Part shown: one piece after another, positions 8,150-16,369 of the stretch
How positions within the stretch are numbered: the first letter of the stretch is position 1
Layout: each line of letters starts with the position of its first letter
Origin: Rhizobiaceae bacterium
GTDB lineage: Bacteria > Pseudomonadota > Alphaproteobacteria > Rhizobiales > Rhizobiaceae
Reading direction: 5' to 3'
Length of the DNA stretch: 64,000 bases
Assembly: GCA_019635795.1 (NCBI GenBank)
Contig: JAHBYV010000005.1
Span: 159,167-223,166 of the forward strand
Notes under the pieces: model-generated
Told to the model about the DNA's origin: nothing
Databases searched by the model: none
Seen by the model: only the letters and a program-made list of their open reading frames with translations
Made by a program: the position numbers and the translations under genes

Positions 8150-8494
8150 ATGAGAATTACATCGGATTTTTGGATTGCCGCAGTCGTTCGGCGCGTGTTT
8201 GCCGCTGGCGGCTTTGCGGCAGTGCTGAAGCGCGGCGCGCTGGAGGCTGGCGCAATATTTGTCGTCACGCGCGACCGGCTGGGAGAGTCGAGCCTTTATG
8301 GCCCCGCCCCACAAGCCAGCTATGACAGCAGCAAGCCGCAGGATCGCCGATTTCAGCTATTGATTCAGGGCGATGCCGATAAGATTGAGGCCCGTATTGC
8401 GCGGGAAGAGAAGTTTGACCCGGACCTTTGGGTGGTCGAATTGGAACCGGGCAATAAGGACGTCTCGGATTTTATACTGATTGACGAGCTTTGA
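8150..8494 (+). CDS. DUF1491 family protein
   Basis: 114 residues, no signal peptide. Features include RRVFAAGGFAAVLKRGALEAGAIF near the N-terminus and a C-terminal LWVVELEPGNKDVSDFILID, as in the DUF1491 family of alphaproteobacteria. Function unknown. It follows the peptidoglycan-binding gene by 27 nt on the same strand and overlaps the convergent DUF2336 gene by 23 nt. Confidence 0.85.
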   Translation: MRITSDFWIAAVVRRVFAAGGFAAVLKRGALEAGAIFVVTRDRLGESSLYGPAPQASYDSSKPQDRRFQLLIQGDADKIEARIAREEKFDPDLWVVELEPGNKDVSDFILIDEL

Positions 8495-9386
8495 GCTCGG
8501 AATTGCCTTGCCATTGGTCAAGCTGGCGGCTTGCAGAATCGAGCGAATTTTCTCTGTAGCTCTCCAGAAATTGCGCGATGTGCTCGGCATCCGGAAAGCG
8601 CTGCGGGAAGAGGGCCGAGGTCAACAGATAGGCTTGTTCTTCGGAAAGCCCGATCGCACGAAAGGCCATTGGCAGTTTTTGGCCAACAGCGTCGCTTGCG
8701 ATAATCCAGGCAGTTTCCCGGCTGATGCCAAGGCTCTGGGAAAGAGCAGCCACAAAGCGCGTTCCCCCGCCTTTTAAGGCCGCGTCCCGAAGTTTCTCAT
8801 AGCTTTGCTGAACATCGTGCTCTGTTGCCTTGGGGCGGGCACTGGCTGCGAGCATGACTGTCAGGAGCTTCTCACGCGCGCGTTCCATACGCGCGTCGGT
8901 TGAAACTGGCTGTGCCTTTGCTGCGGGTACCGCTGGTTCAGTTTCCTCTGGCTTGGCGGGCGAAGGATGACGCATTTCGATGAGCCGTAAGAGTTGCGCG
9001 ATGGTGGGGTTCAGGTTCTGGCGCTTTGCAATGGCGCGCGCATGCCCCACGCCATGCGTACCAATGAGCATGATAAGGTCTGGATCGGTCAGGACGCGCG
9101 AGCGTGACAGTAGGGGGGCCGCAATGTCGATCGACATCCGCGCGAGGGCGCGCACAAGTTCTGGCGGTTCGGTTTCGCATTTTGACAATGCTGCGGCGAC
9201 GTAACGGAGAGACTCGCGCGATGCGCTTCCGATGAGCGGCATTGCGAGATCCTGAAGCTGTTGGGCATCATACTTGCGCGGACGCGTGAGCGCGCAATAT
9301 CCCGACACGGCTGCGCGTAGCAGGCGATCTGCGCGCGACAGTTCCGCGTGGGCGAAAGGTCTCAGATCGGAAGAGGAAGATTGCAC
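8472..9386 (-). CDS. DUF2336 domain-containing protein
   Basis: 304 residues, helical and repetitive (HEAT-like in appearance), with the DUF2336 signature LTDPDLIMLIGTHGVGHARAIAKR near residues 100-125 and further helical units to the end. Soluble, no membrane segment. It uses a GTG start (9384-9386). A CtrA-like box lies about 80 bp upstream. The family is specific to alphaproteobacteria and its role is not established to my knowledge. The 3' end overlaps DUF1491 on the other strand. Confidence 0.85.
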   Translation of the reverse strand: MQSSSSDLRPFAHAELSRADRLLRAAVSGYCALTRPRKYDAQQLQDLAMPLIGSASRESLRYVAAALSKCETEPPELVRALARMSIDIAAPLLSRSRVLTDPDLIMLIGTHGVGHARAIAKRQNLNPTIAQLLRLIEMRHPSPAKPEETEPAVPAAKAQPVSTDARMERAREKLLTVMLAASARPKATEHDVQQSYEKLRDAALKGGGTRFVAALSQSLGISRETAWIIASDAVGQKLPMAFRAIGLSEEQAYLLTSALFPQRFPDAEHIAQFLESYRENSLDSASRQLDQWQGNSELKARQSV

Positions 9387-9463
9387 CCGGATTACGCCCG
9401 ATCATGAACTCGAAACTCTCCGGACCTGATCCGGATCACGCCGCTAAAAATAGGTGGAATTTG

Positions 9464-9479
9464 TTAGCACTGTGTTAAC
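9464..9479. promoter_or_regulatory. CtrA-like binding box (TTAG-N7-TTAAC)
   Basis: The sequence TTAG-CACTGTG-TTAAC differs in one base from the alphaproteobacterial CtrA site TTAA-N7-TTAAC and has the exact 7-bp spacing. It sits between the divergent DUF2336 gene (-) and the 56-residue gene (+). Not tested; the motif is short enough to occur by chance. Confidence 0.4.
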
Positions 9480-9550
9480 CGACTTTCAGGCTCAATCGGA
9501 ATTGGAGGCGTTGTGTAATTAGCTCCAGAACGGAGAACGGATAACGCATC

Positions 9551-9721
9551 ATGGGCATGGTAGTCTCATTCGTGCCGAAGAGTTCGGCACCCGGCCAGAG
9601 CCGCGCAACTGGCGAACCCGCACCGGTTATCATATTTCCGGGCATTCGTTACGAGCAGATCAAGGCAGAAGCAGAAGTGAGCGGCAAACCGGTTGAACCG
9701 GCGCCTAACCCCGCGCACTGA
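9551..9721 (+). CDS. Small conserved hypothetical protein (56 aa)
   Basis: ATG-to-TGA frame beginning MGMVVSFVPKSSAPGQS, with a central VIIFPGIRYEQIK and a Pro-rich tail. The V-V-S-F-V-P start and the IIFPG-RYE motif recur, from memory, in small unannotated Rhizobiales proteins, which is the main support. No signal peptide or cysteine. It converges on the DUF1254 gene with a 3-nt gap between stop codons. Function unknown. Confidence 0.6.
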   Translation: MGMVVSFVPKSSAPGQSRATGEPAPVIIFPGIRYEQIKAEAEVSGKPVEPAPNPAH

Positions 9722-9724
9722 AAC

Positions 9725-10282
9725 TTACTGCGGCTGACAGCGCAGCGATTCCAGAAATCCTTCGACGGATGGCGTCCAGCTTTCGTCGGGAACGAATGCG
9801 CGCACAACCGCAATTCCTTCTTCCGCTCTTGATTCGACAAAGACCGACTGGCTGAGGTCTTCAGGGAATTCCTTGCGAACTTCCAGCATCTGGGCCGGCG
9901 TCAGAACCACGATGTCGAGCGCTTTGTCTCGCGCATTCAGGTCGTTCAAGCTGTAAAGATTCTTGCCAGCGCGATCGTAAACTGAAGCAGACCAGTAGGG
10001 CACAGCACCAGACGCCTGCAGTCGCAGATGACCATCGTTGAGGTCGAACCGGCAGGCAATGGAGCGAAACAACGGGTCGCGATTTCCGTCGCGCACGGTA
10101 TCGGGCAGGCCGCTATGAAGCATAACGGGTTGGTAAAGGTCGGAAGCTTCTGCCATACGCGACCAGCCGCTGCGGTCTGAAATTCGGGGCAGGAGCAGCA
10201 CAATGGTGATGTGCAATATTGCTGCGCCGAGCAGGCCCAGCAGCAGGGCATAACCGATACGAAACCAGGAAGCCCTATCCAT
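9725..10282 (-). CDS. DUF1254 domain-containing membrane-anchored protein
   Basis: 185 residues: one N-terminal membrane segment (about 8-32) followed by a periplasmic-looking domain with CRFDLNDGHLRLQASGAVPYWSASVYDRAGKNLYSLND, typical of the DUF1254 family. It overlaps the upstream DUF1214 gene by 8 nt. DUF1254 and DUF1214 are often fused or paired, so the two products probably work together. Their function is unknown to me. They follow a PBP1A gene and may be in its operon. Confidence 0.82.
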   Translation of the reverse strand: MDRASWFRIGYALLLGLLGAAILHITIVLLLPRISDRSGWSRMAEASDLYQPVMLHSGLPDTVRDGNRDPLFRSIACRFDLNDGHLRLQASGAVPYWSASVYDRAGKNLYSLNDLNARDKALDIVVLTPAQMLEVRKEFPEDLSQSVFVESRAEEGIAVVRAFVPDESWTPSVEGFLESLRCQPQ

Positions 10283-10865
10283 CGCAAGATATCCGCTTGA
10301 TCGAGGGCATCACAACTGTCTCGGCCATGGGGCCGCCGCGGATGGGCGCATCATATGTGGTGAGGACCAGACGGATACGGCCTGTCCCTGTCGTGCGCAT
10401 CCAGTTTCCGGGCGCAGCGGAAGGGCCGATTGTAACCGCGAGCGAATTGTCCGCCCCGCGAATGAGTGAGCGCGAATGCAGAGCGCCGTGGGACGGTGGG
10501 TTTTTCACACGCACCGCATCCGCATAGTCATACGGTTCGGTGCGCAACGTCCAGAACCGGGCAAAGGGTGTTTCGCCCGTCAACTCATAGGTGCATTCGG
10601 AGCGCAAATCGTTGCCGGCGCTATCCTCGCCGGTGGAAAATATGATCCCTTCGGACCTGCCGAGGGATAGCGCCCCATCTGCCGCTGCCTCAGCAAGTGA
10701 ATACGGATCAGCATCCGGTGAGCCGGAGGAGGGGTAAGCGGTCCAGGGACCAACGCGCAGCGAGCCGACCTTGATGTCATGTTCAAGCACAAATGCAACA
10801 CTGGCTGCACCGCCGCAGATCGCAACGGCAAGAGTCAGCAAAATAAGCAACGCGTTTCGGATCAT
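10275..10865 (-). CDS. DUF1214 domain-containing exported or anchored protein
   Basis: 196 residues with an N-terminal hydrophobic segment (about 4-26) serving as signal or anchor, then a domain with DVKVGSLRVGPWTAYP-like and TGRIRLVLTTYDAPI motifs of the DUF1214 family. It starts 10 nt after the PBP1A stop and overlaps the DUF1254 gene, so all three form a probable operon. Function unknown; the placement suggests an envelope role. Confidence 0.83.
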   Translation of the reverse strand: MIRNALLILLTLAVAICGGAASVAFVLEHDIKVGSLRVGPWTAYPSSGSPDADPYSLAEAAADGALSLGRSEGIIFSTGEDSAGNDLRSECTYELTGETPFARFWTLRTEPYDYADAVRVKNPPSHGALHSRSLIRGADNSLAVTIGPSAAPGNWMRTTGTGRIRLVLTTYDAPIRGGPMAETVVMPSIKRISCDG

Positions 10866-10875
10866 GCCGATTTCG

Positions 10876-13041
10876 TCAAAGCGCGGTCAGTGCGGCGGGC
10901 GCGGGGGCTTCAAGTTCCTCGGCTCCCGCAAAACGGTCGGCCATCTGCTTGAGAACCCGTGCGGTGTCTGCGGAAAGAACGCGTGGTGCATCGAGATCAG
11001 GCGCGGGCGGGCCGCTCGCAGTTTCAGTTCCGGCTGATTCCTGCTTGGCCTTGGCAATGATTGCCGGATCAACAAAAGGATCCTGCAAGCCGGGAATTGG
11101 CTTCAGATCAATGTTCTGGTGAATATGCGTCATCAACCTGTTCCACGTCATGGCGGGCAGCGAACCCCCGGTCATTTCCTTGGTGGGGGTGAAGTCGTCG
11201 TTTCCAAGCCAAACCGCGGCTGTGTAATTTCCTGTATAGCCCACATACCAGGCATCGCGATAGGATTGCGTCGTACCTGTCTTGCCCGCCGAACGAACGA
11301 GCGGCATGGCGGCGCGCCTGCCGGTTCCGGCATCATTGACCAGGGCAAGCATGGTGTTCATGCTTGCCACAGCCTGTTCTGAAAGCACGCGGCGCGGCGG
11401 CGGAGCGTCACGCGCGTGATCATAAAACACATCGCCCGCGCGGGTCCGGAGCTGCGTTATGCCATAGCGCACACCGGCATAACCACCGTCGGCGAGGGTG
11501 TTGTAGCCGGTCGCCTGATCCATCACTGTCATGCCAGAGGTGCCCAGAACCATGGTCTTGTGTTCGTTGAGCTTCGATTCCACACCCATTGCATAAGTGA
11601 GCTTCACAATCGGGTCGATGCCCAGTTTGTCCTTCGCAAGACGAACGGGAACAGTGTTGATAGAGCGCGCAAGAGCGCTTGCGAGCGTGACACGACCGGA
11701 GAATGAGCGGCCGTAGTTTTTCGGTGCCCAGTTGCCCCAGAAAACCGGCCCATCCGAAACAATTGTTTCAGGCGTCATGCCTGCTTCCATTGCGGCGGCA
11801 TAAACATAAGGCTTGAATGAAGAACCGACCTGCCGTTCCGCCTTGGTTGCGCGATTGAACTGGCTCGCGCCATAATCGCGGCCACCAACAATAGCGCGCA
11901 CGGCTCCATTGGTTTCCATCACCACAACAGCGCCTTCGTTCACGCGATAGTCTTTGCCGTACTGGCGAAGATGAAATTCGACGGCCTCTTCGGCGGCCCG
12001 CTGAATGTTGATATCGACTGTGGTGCGCGCAACCATCGAGTGAATGCCATATTTCGAGGCGATGCGCTTGGCCTCATCAAAGGCCCAGTCGAGGAAATAA
12101 TCAGGCGCTTTCAGGTCGCCGCGGTCAATGATGTCGGCAGGGTGCAGGCGCGCGGAAAGGACCTGACCTTCCGTCAGAAAGCCGCCCTGAACCATATTGG
12201 TCAGAACCTCGTTTGCGCGTGCGCGCGCTGCTGGCAAATTGATGTGAGGAGCGTATTTGGCGGGGGCCTTGAAAAGACCTGCCAGCATGGCCGCTTCGGC
12301 CAGCGTGAGTTCCTTGACCTGCTTGCCGAAATAGAAATCTGCCGCTGCTGTGATGCCAAAGGTGCCGCCACCCATATAGGCGCGGTCGAGATAGAGCTGA
12401 AGAATTTCCTTCTTGGGCAGGTTCATTTCCAGCCAGATGGACAGGAATGCTTCCTTGACCTTGCGTTCGACGGTGCGCTCATTGGACAGGAACAGATTTT
12501 TCGCGAGCTGCTGGGTCAGTGTCGAACCGCCCTGTACAACTGAATTGGCGCGAACGTTTTCGTTCATGGCGCGGGCTAGGCCAATGAAATCAATGCCATA
12601 GTGGTCGAAGAAGCGACGATCCTCGGTGGCGAGAACCGCGTTGACAACATAATCGGGCATTTCATCGACCGGCACGGAATCGCGCTGGATCATGCCGCGC
12701 TGGCCGATCTCGTTGCCATAGCGATCCGTGAAAGTGACGGCAAAATCACCCTGATTGCGCCAGTCGCCCTTGGTCTCGTCAAATGCAGGAATGGCCAGCG
12801 CCAGCATGACAACAGCGCCACCCGCGCCAAGCGTCAGCGACTCGGAACCAAGCTCGACGAGCGCCCGCCGCCAGCCGCGCACGCGGAACTTGCGGGAGAA
12901 AATCGTTATGCTTTCCCAGACATCGCGTAAGCGGAAACCCAGCGCATAAATGGTGGAATCAAGCCAAGCATCTACTGCCAGCGCGCGCCCGGCGCGCGGT
13001 GCTATTGGCTTGGACCTCCGCTCCCGTCTCAGTATCCACAT
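10876..13041 (-). CDS. mrcA: PBP1A-family bifunctional peptidoglycan transglycosylase/transpeptidase
   Basis: 721 residues from the preferred start MWILRRERRSKP. One membrane anchor (about 70-86), a GT51 glycosyltransferase domain with ATEDRRFFDHYGID (catalytic Glu about 140) and GGSTLTQQLAKN, and a transpeptidase domain with SSFK (Ser about 407), SIN (about 460) and KTGTTQ. It polymerises and cross-links murein at the outer face of the inner membrane. The start at 13041 was chosen for GGGGG about 8 nt upstream; starts at 13053 and 13104 are in frame. DUF1214 and DUF1254 genes follow closely. The symbol mrcA is a family-level name. Confidence 0.9.
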   Translation of the reverse strand: MWILRRERRSKPIAPRAGRALAVDAWLDSTIYALGFRLRDVWESITIFSRKFRVRGWRRALVELGSESLTLGAGGAVVMLALAIPAFDETKGDWRNQGDFAVTFTDRYGNEIGQRGMIQRDSVPVDEMPDYVVNAVLATEDRRFFDHYGIDFIGLARAMNENVRANSVVQGGSTLTQQLAKNLFLSNERTVERKVKEAFLSIWLEMNLPKKEILQLYLDRAYMGGGTFGITAAADFYFGKQVKELTLAEAAMLAGLFKAPAKYAPHINLPAARARANEVLTNMVQGGFLTEGQVLSARLHPADIIDRGDLKAPDYFLDWAFDEAKRIASKYGIHSMVARTTVDINIQRAAEEAVEFHLRQYGKDYRVNEGAVVVMETNGAVRAIVGGRDYGASQFNRATKAERQVGSSFKPYVYAAAMEAGMTPETIVSDGPVFWGNWAPKNYGRSFSGRVTLASALARSINTVPVRLAKDKLGIDPIVKLTYAMGVESKLNEHKTMVLGTSGMTVMDQATGYNTLADGGYAGVRYGITQLRTRAGDVFYDHARDAPPPRRVLSEQAVASMNTMLALVNDAGTGRRAAMPLVRSAGKTGTTQSYRDAWYVGYTGNYTAAVWLGNDDFTPTKEMTGGSLPAMTWNRLMTHIHQNIDLKPIPGLQDPFVDPAIIAKAKQESAGTETASGPPAPDLDAPRVLSADTARVLKQMADRFAGAEELEAPAPAALTAL

Positions 13042-13287
13042 TTCTACCGGCATCCCCCGCCAAGGGCCGCTTACGCATATAGGCTGATTATCGTTACAAT
13101 CCAAACCAAAAAGACCGATCAGCCTTTAACATTTCGTGTGCACGACTGCTTTTGTTCGACTGCAACGGGGAATTGAGCGCGCTAGATGCTGCGGTCCTTT
13201 GATAAGGGTCACGCCTGCCGGCCCGTCAGCATAATCATTGCCATTTCACAAAATCGGTACGCGGTGCAAATAATAGGAAAATAGTCC

Positions 13288-13316
13288 TTGACACCGTGGC
13301 GGTGGTTTGGTAGGTT
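13288..13316 (+). promoter_or_regulatory. Probable sigma70-type promoter of the GTA cluster
   Basis: A perfect -35 hexamer TTGACA (13288-13293), a 17-bp spacer, and a weaker -10 TAGGTT (13311-13316). Transcription would start near 13323, giving a leader of about 120 nt. The poor -10 box suits a promoter that needs an activator such as the GafY-like protein. The frame opening with TTG at 13288 is not a gene start. Confidence 0.6.
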
Positions 13317-13363
13317 TTATCTATCGTCGGAAAAGTGTGAGTGGCGCGGGACGAATGCGCAAT

Positions 13364-13407
13364 CTACCCCAATTTTGAGGGGGGTGGATGAATTCGCCAC
13401 CCTTTTT
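13364..13407 (+). terminator. Leader terminator with overlapping alternative hairpin (attenuator-like)
   Basis: Terminator: GGGTGG (13382-13387) pairs perfectly with CCACCC (13397-13402), 9-nt loop, then TTTTT (13403-13407). Alternative: CTACCCC (13364-13370) pairs with GGGGTGG (13381-13387), seven pairs with one G-U, using the same strand of the terminator. The two folds exclude each other. It lies between the promoter and the first GTA gene, so RNA polymerase must pass it. A tiny frame (13355-13378) covers the upstream arm. Regulation is inferred. Confidence 0.6.
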
Positions 13408-13443
13408 CTTCTCAAGCACAATTTGCATTCAGCGGAGACGGCA

Positions 13444-13911
13444 TTGCCACAATGGAACCGGGCGCGAGAGCGTGCGCAGCCTCAGATCGTCGAGCTTCAT
13501 GGTGTTCCAATCGATCTCTTGTCGGACGCCACCGGGCGCTCGTTAAACTCCCTTCGAAAACAGGCTGAAAATCACAAATGGAAACTTCCGGGTCAGGATG
13601 ACCGCACGGTTGAAAAGTTGCGTTTGGCCTCCACCGCAATTGCTCGCCGCGTTGAGCATGTGTTGCGATCTGCCGAAGGCGAGGGGCTGGATAAGGCCGA
13701 AATGGACGCCCTCAATTCGGCGATCCGGGTTACCGAAAAACTGATCGAGATTTTAAGTCCAGATGAAATCATCCGAGACAACGCCGCGCGGCAAAATGAA
13801 GACCTCGCGCACATGCTCGAACGCATTAACGAGCGAATACTCGGCCTTGCGCAAGAAATCGCAACTGACATGGTTGCGGGCAAATATGGGGCTGGCGGCA
13901 CAGGCGATTGA
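13444..13911 (+). CDS. GTA small terminase subunit-like protein (g1 position)
   Basis: 155 residues from a TTG start preceded by GGAGA 6 nt upstream; longer in-frame starts run into the promoter and leader terminator. Residues about 15-50 form a helix-turn-helix-like segment (VELHGVPIDLLSDATGRSL NSLRKQAENHKWKLPG region), as expected for DNA recognition by TerS. The C-terminal half is helical (EKLIEILSPDEIIRDNAAR). Its place before the large terminase matches g1 of the Rhodobacter GTA, which acts as TerS. The sequence itself is poorly conserved, so the role comes mainly from position. Confidence 0.75.
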   Translation: MPQWNRARERAQPQIVELHGVPIDLLSDATGRSLNSLRKQAENHKWKLPGQDDRTVEKLRLASTAIARRVEHVLRSAEGEGLDKAEMDALNSAIRVTEKLIEILSPDEIIRDNAARQNEDLAHMLERINERILGLAQEIATDMVAGKYGAGGTGD

Positions 13912-15145
13912 AAACGAATGGCTCATGACCTGCCTGCCGGGCCGCTACCGCGCCTTTGGGGTGCCAGATAACTGGCTTGTTCTGGGCGGTCGCGGGTCTG
14001 GCAAGACACGTCTTGGCTCCGAATGGACAATCGCTCAGGCATGCGGCCTGCCGCCAATGGGCGAGACTGCAAGGCCCAACGGGCGAATTGCATTGGTGGG
14101 GGAAACGCTCGGCGACGTGCGCGAAGTGATGATCGACGGACCGTCCGGCATCAGGACCGTCGCGCGAGGAGATCGGCCCCGATATGAGCCAACCCGGCGA
14201 AGGCTTTTGTGGACATCGGGAGCCGTTGCATACGTGTTTTCGTCGGAAGATCCCGAGAGCTTGCGAGGGCCGCAATTCATGGCGGCTTGGTGCGACGAGG
14301 CGGCGAAATGGAAAAACGCGGAACATTGTTTCGACATGCTGCAATTCGGCTTGCGCCTTGGCGACAGGCCCAAGCAGCTTGTCACGACAACGCCCAAGCC
14401 TACTTCGCTCATCAAGCGGCTTATGTCCGATCCGGCTTTTCATGTGGATCGGTATTCGACGCGCGACAATGCGGCAAATCTGGCAGATGGCTTCATCGCC
14501 GCGCTGGAGAGCCGATATGCTGGCACAAGGCTCGGACGACAGGAACTCGATGGTGAGCTTATTGAGGACCGCGAGGATGCGCTGTGGACACGCGGCCAGA
14601 TTGAGGCGGCATTTGTGTCAGAAGCTCCACAGCTTGGGCGCATCGTCATTGCGGTTGATCCACCGGCCAGCTCGCGCCGAACATCGGATGCCTGCGGAAT
14701 CGTGGCGGCAGGGCTTGCTGATGGCGGACGCATTTTCGTGTTGGCCGATGAAAGCGTTCGCGGTGCAAAGCCATCTGAATGGGCGGCGCGCGCCGTTGCG
14801 CTTTACCACCGGCTGCAAGCTGATTGCATCGTTGCAGAGGTCAATCAGGGCGGGGACATGGTGGCCGCCGTGATACGAACGGTCGATCCTGCAGTTGCCG
14901 TGAAGGAAGTGCGCGCCCGTCGCGGAAAGTGGCTGCGCGCTGAACCGGTTGCTGCGCTTTATGCGCAGGGGCAGGTGCGCCATGTGGGCCGGTTCCCGGA
15001 ACTGGAAGATGAAATGTGTGACTTCGGCCCGGACGGACTTTCCGGCGGTCGTTCGCCAGACAGGCTGGACGCGCTGGTGTGGGCTGTGACCGATCTCTTG
15101 CCACGCGCAATGGGCGAGCCGCGCATTCGCGATTTTGGCGCATAG
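13886..15145 (+). CDS. GTA large terminase (DNA-packaging ATPase/nuclease, g2)
   Basis: 419 residues from MGLAAQAIENEW. The ATPase domain has Walker A GGRGSGKT (about 34-41) and a Walker B-like AAWCDEA (Asp-Glu about 137-138). The C-terminal RNase H-like nuclease has AVDPPAS, AEVNQGG and SPDRLDALVWA acidic motifs. In GTAs this motor packs random host DNA by headful. It overlaps the small terminase gene by 26 nt. The start is uncertain; a frame extending upstream to 13763 exists but has no family support. Confidence 0.93.
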   Translation: MGLAAQAIENEWLMTCLPGRYRAFGVPDNWLVLGGRGSGKTRLGSEWTIAQACGLPPMGETARPNGRIALVGETLGDVREVMIDGPSGIRTVARGDRPRYEPTRRRLLWTSGAVAYVFSSEDPESLRGPQFMAAWCDEAAKWKNAEHCFDMLQFGLRLGDRPKQLVTTTPKPTSLIKRLMSDPAFHVDRYSTRDNAANLADGFIAALESRYAGTRLGRQELDGELIEDREDALWTRGQIEAAFVSEAPQLGRIVIAVDPPASSRRTSDACGIVAAGLADGGRIFVLADESVRGAKPSEWAARAVALYHRLQADCIVAEVNQGGDMVAAVIRTVDPAVAVKEVRARRGKWLRAEPVAALYAQGQVRHVGRFPELEDEMCDFGPDGLSGGRSPDRLDALVWAVTDLLPRAMGEPRIRDFGA

Positions 15146-15162
15146 TTTCAAGAGGATAAAAG

Positions 15163-16320
15163 ATGAATTTGAAATGGCCCTGGTCGCGGGGTGCGAACGC
15201 GCGCCTTGAGCGCAAGGAAGCGTTCGGCTTCGTTACGCTTCAGACGCAAGGTGAACCGCACTGGACACGCCGGGATTATGTGTCTTTGGCGCGCAACGGA
15301 TTCATGGCAAATCCCGTGGCGCATCGCGCTGTTCGTATGATTTGCGAAGCCGTGGCGGCCGTACCCCTGCTGATGTTCGAGGGCGAGCGGGAACTGGTGC
15401 AACATCCGCTGCTGGACCTGCTGGCGCGGCCAAACCCCAGGCAGGCTGGCGGCACATTTCTTGAAACGCTCTACGGGCATTTGATTATTTCAGGGAATGC
15501 CTATGTCGAATTGATCGAGGTCGGGCCGCAAGCGCGCGAGTTGCATTTGCTGCGGCCCGACCGGGTGACGGTGACGGCTGATTCAAGCGGCTGGCCGACG
15601 GGGCTGGAACACCGGGAAGGTGCTAGGAAACGCACCGTGCCGCTTGGCCTGTTTCCGGGTGGCGGCGCGGCGCATCTGCGTCTGTTCCATCCGCTGGACG
15701 ATCACTACGGATTTGCGCCTCTTGAGGCGGCATTGGTGGCGCTGGATACGCACGCGGCTGCCGCGCGCTGGAACAAGGGCTTGCTGGACAACTCCGCCCG
15801 GCCATCCGGCGCGCTGGTCTATGCGCCGAAAGATGGCGGCAACCTTTCGGGCGAACAGTTCGACCGCCTGAAGTCAGAGTTGGAAGAAGGCTATTCCGGC
15901 CCGGCGCGGGCAGGGCGGCCTTTGCTGCTGGAAGGCGGGCTCGACTGGAAGCCGATGGCATTAACCCCGAAAGACATGGATTTTGTGGAGGCCAAACACT
16001 CGGCAAGCCGCGACATTGCTTTGGCGCTGGGCGTTCCGCCCATGCTGCTAGGCATTCCCGGCGACAGCACATATTCCAACTATCAGGAAGCCAACCGGGC
16101 ATTCTATCGGCTGACAGTTTTGCCAATGATTGCGCGCACGCTTCGCGATCTTTCGGCATGGCTTGCGCCGCTATACAACGAAAACCTGCGGCTGTGGTTC
16201 GATGCTGACGGCATTGAAGGTCTTGCGGCTGAACGTGAGGCGCTTTGGGCGCGTGTCAATTCCGCAACCTTCCTGAGCGAAGCGGAAAAGCGTGCGGCGG
16301 TGGGATACGGAAGCGAATAG
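15163..16320 (+). CDS. GTA portal protein, HK97 family (g3)
   Basis: 385 residues. Typical phage portal pattern: HRAVRMICEAVAAVPLLMFEG near the N-terminus, LLDLLARPNPRQAGGTFLE, YVELIEVG, and late IALALGVPPMLLGIPGDSTYSNYQEANRAFY. Twelve copies form the ring at one capsid vertex through which DNA is packed and leaves. RBS AAGAGGATAAAAG precedes the ATG. It follows the terminase by 17 nt. Confidence 0.93.
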   Translation: MNLKWPWSRGANARLERKEAFGFVTLQTQGEPHWTRRDYVSLARNGFMANPVAHRAVRMICEAVAAVPLLMFEGERELVQHPLLDLLARPNPRQAGGTFLETLYGHLIISGNAYVELIEVGPQARELHLLRPDRVTVTADSSGWPTGLEHREGARKRTVPLGLFPGGGAAHLRLFHPLDDHYGFAPLEAALVALDTHAAAARWNKGLLDNSARPSGALVYAPKDGGNLSGEQFDRLKSELEEGYSGPARAGRPLLLEGGLDWKPMALTPKDMDFVEAKHSASRDIALALGVPPMLLGIPGDSTYSNYQEANRAFYRLTVLPMIARTLRDLSAWLAPLYNENLRLWFDADGIEGLAAEREALWARVNSATFLSEAEKRAAVGYGSE

Positions 16321-16369
16321 CAGGCACTGCGCGTTCCGAACTGCCCACCCTCGCGAGGATATATCCACA

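Larger units (their letters stand above)
13042..13443. other. Control region between PBP1A and the GTA cluster
   Basis: About 400 bases without a normal gene. The left part upstream of PBP1A contains a short palindrome TCGTG-TG-CACGA at 13134-13145. The right part holds a sigma70-like promoter (13288-13316), a 7-codon frame MRNLPQF (13355-13378), and overlapping alternative hairpins ending in an intrinsic terminator (13364-13407). The first GTA gene then starts at 13444. I found no clear IHF consensus. Confidence 0.6.

Noticed and set aside
13288-13443. Long version of the small terminase gene starting at 13288
   Set aside because: Its TTG is the -35 box of a likely promoter and the added 52 codons run through the leader terminator; the TTG at 13444 has a proper ribosome-binding site.
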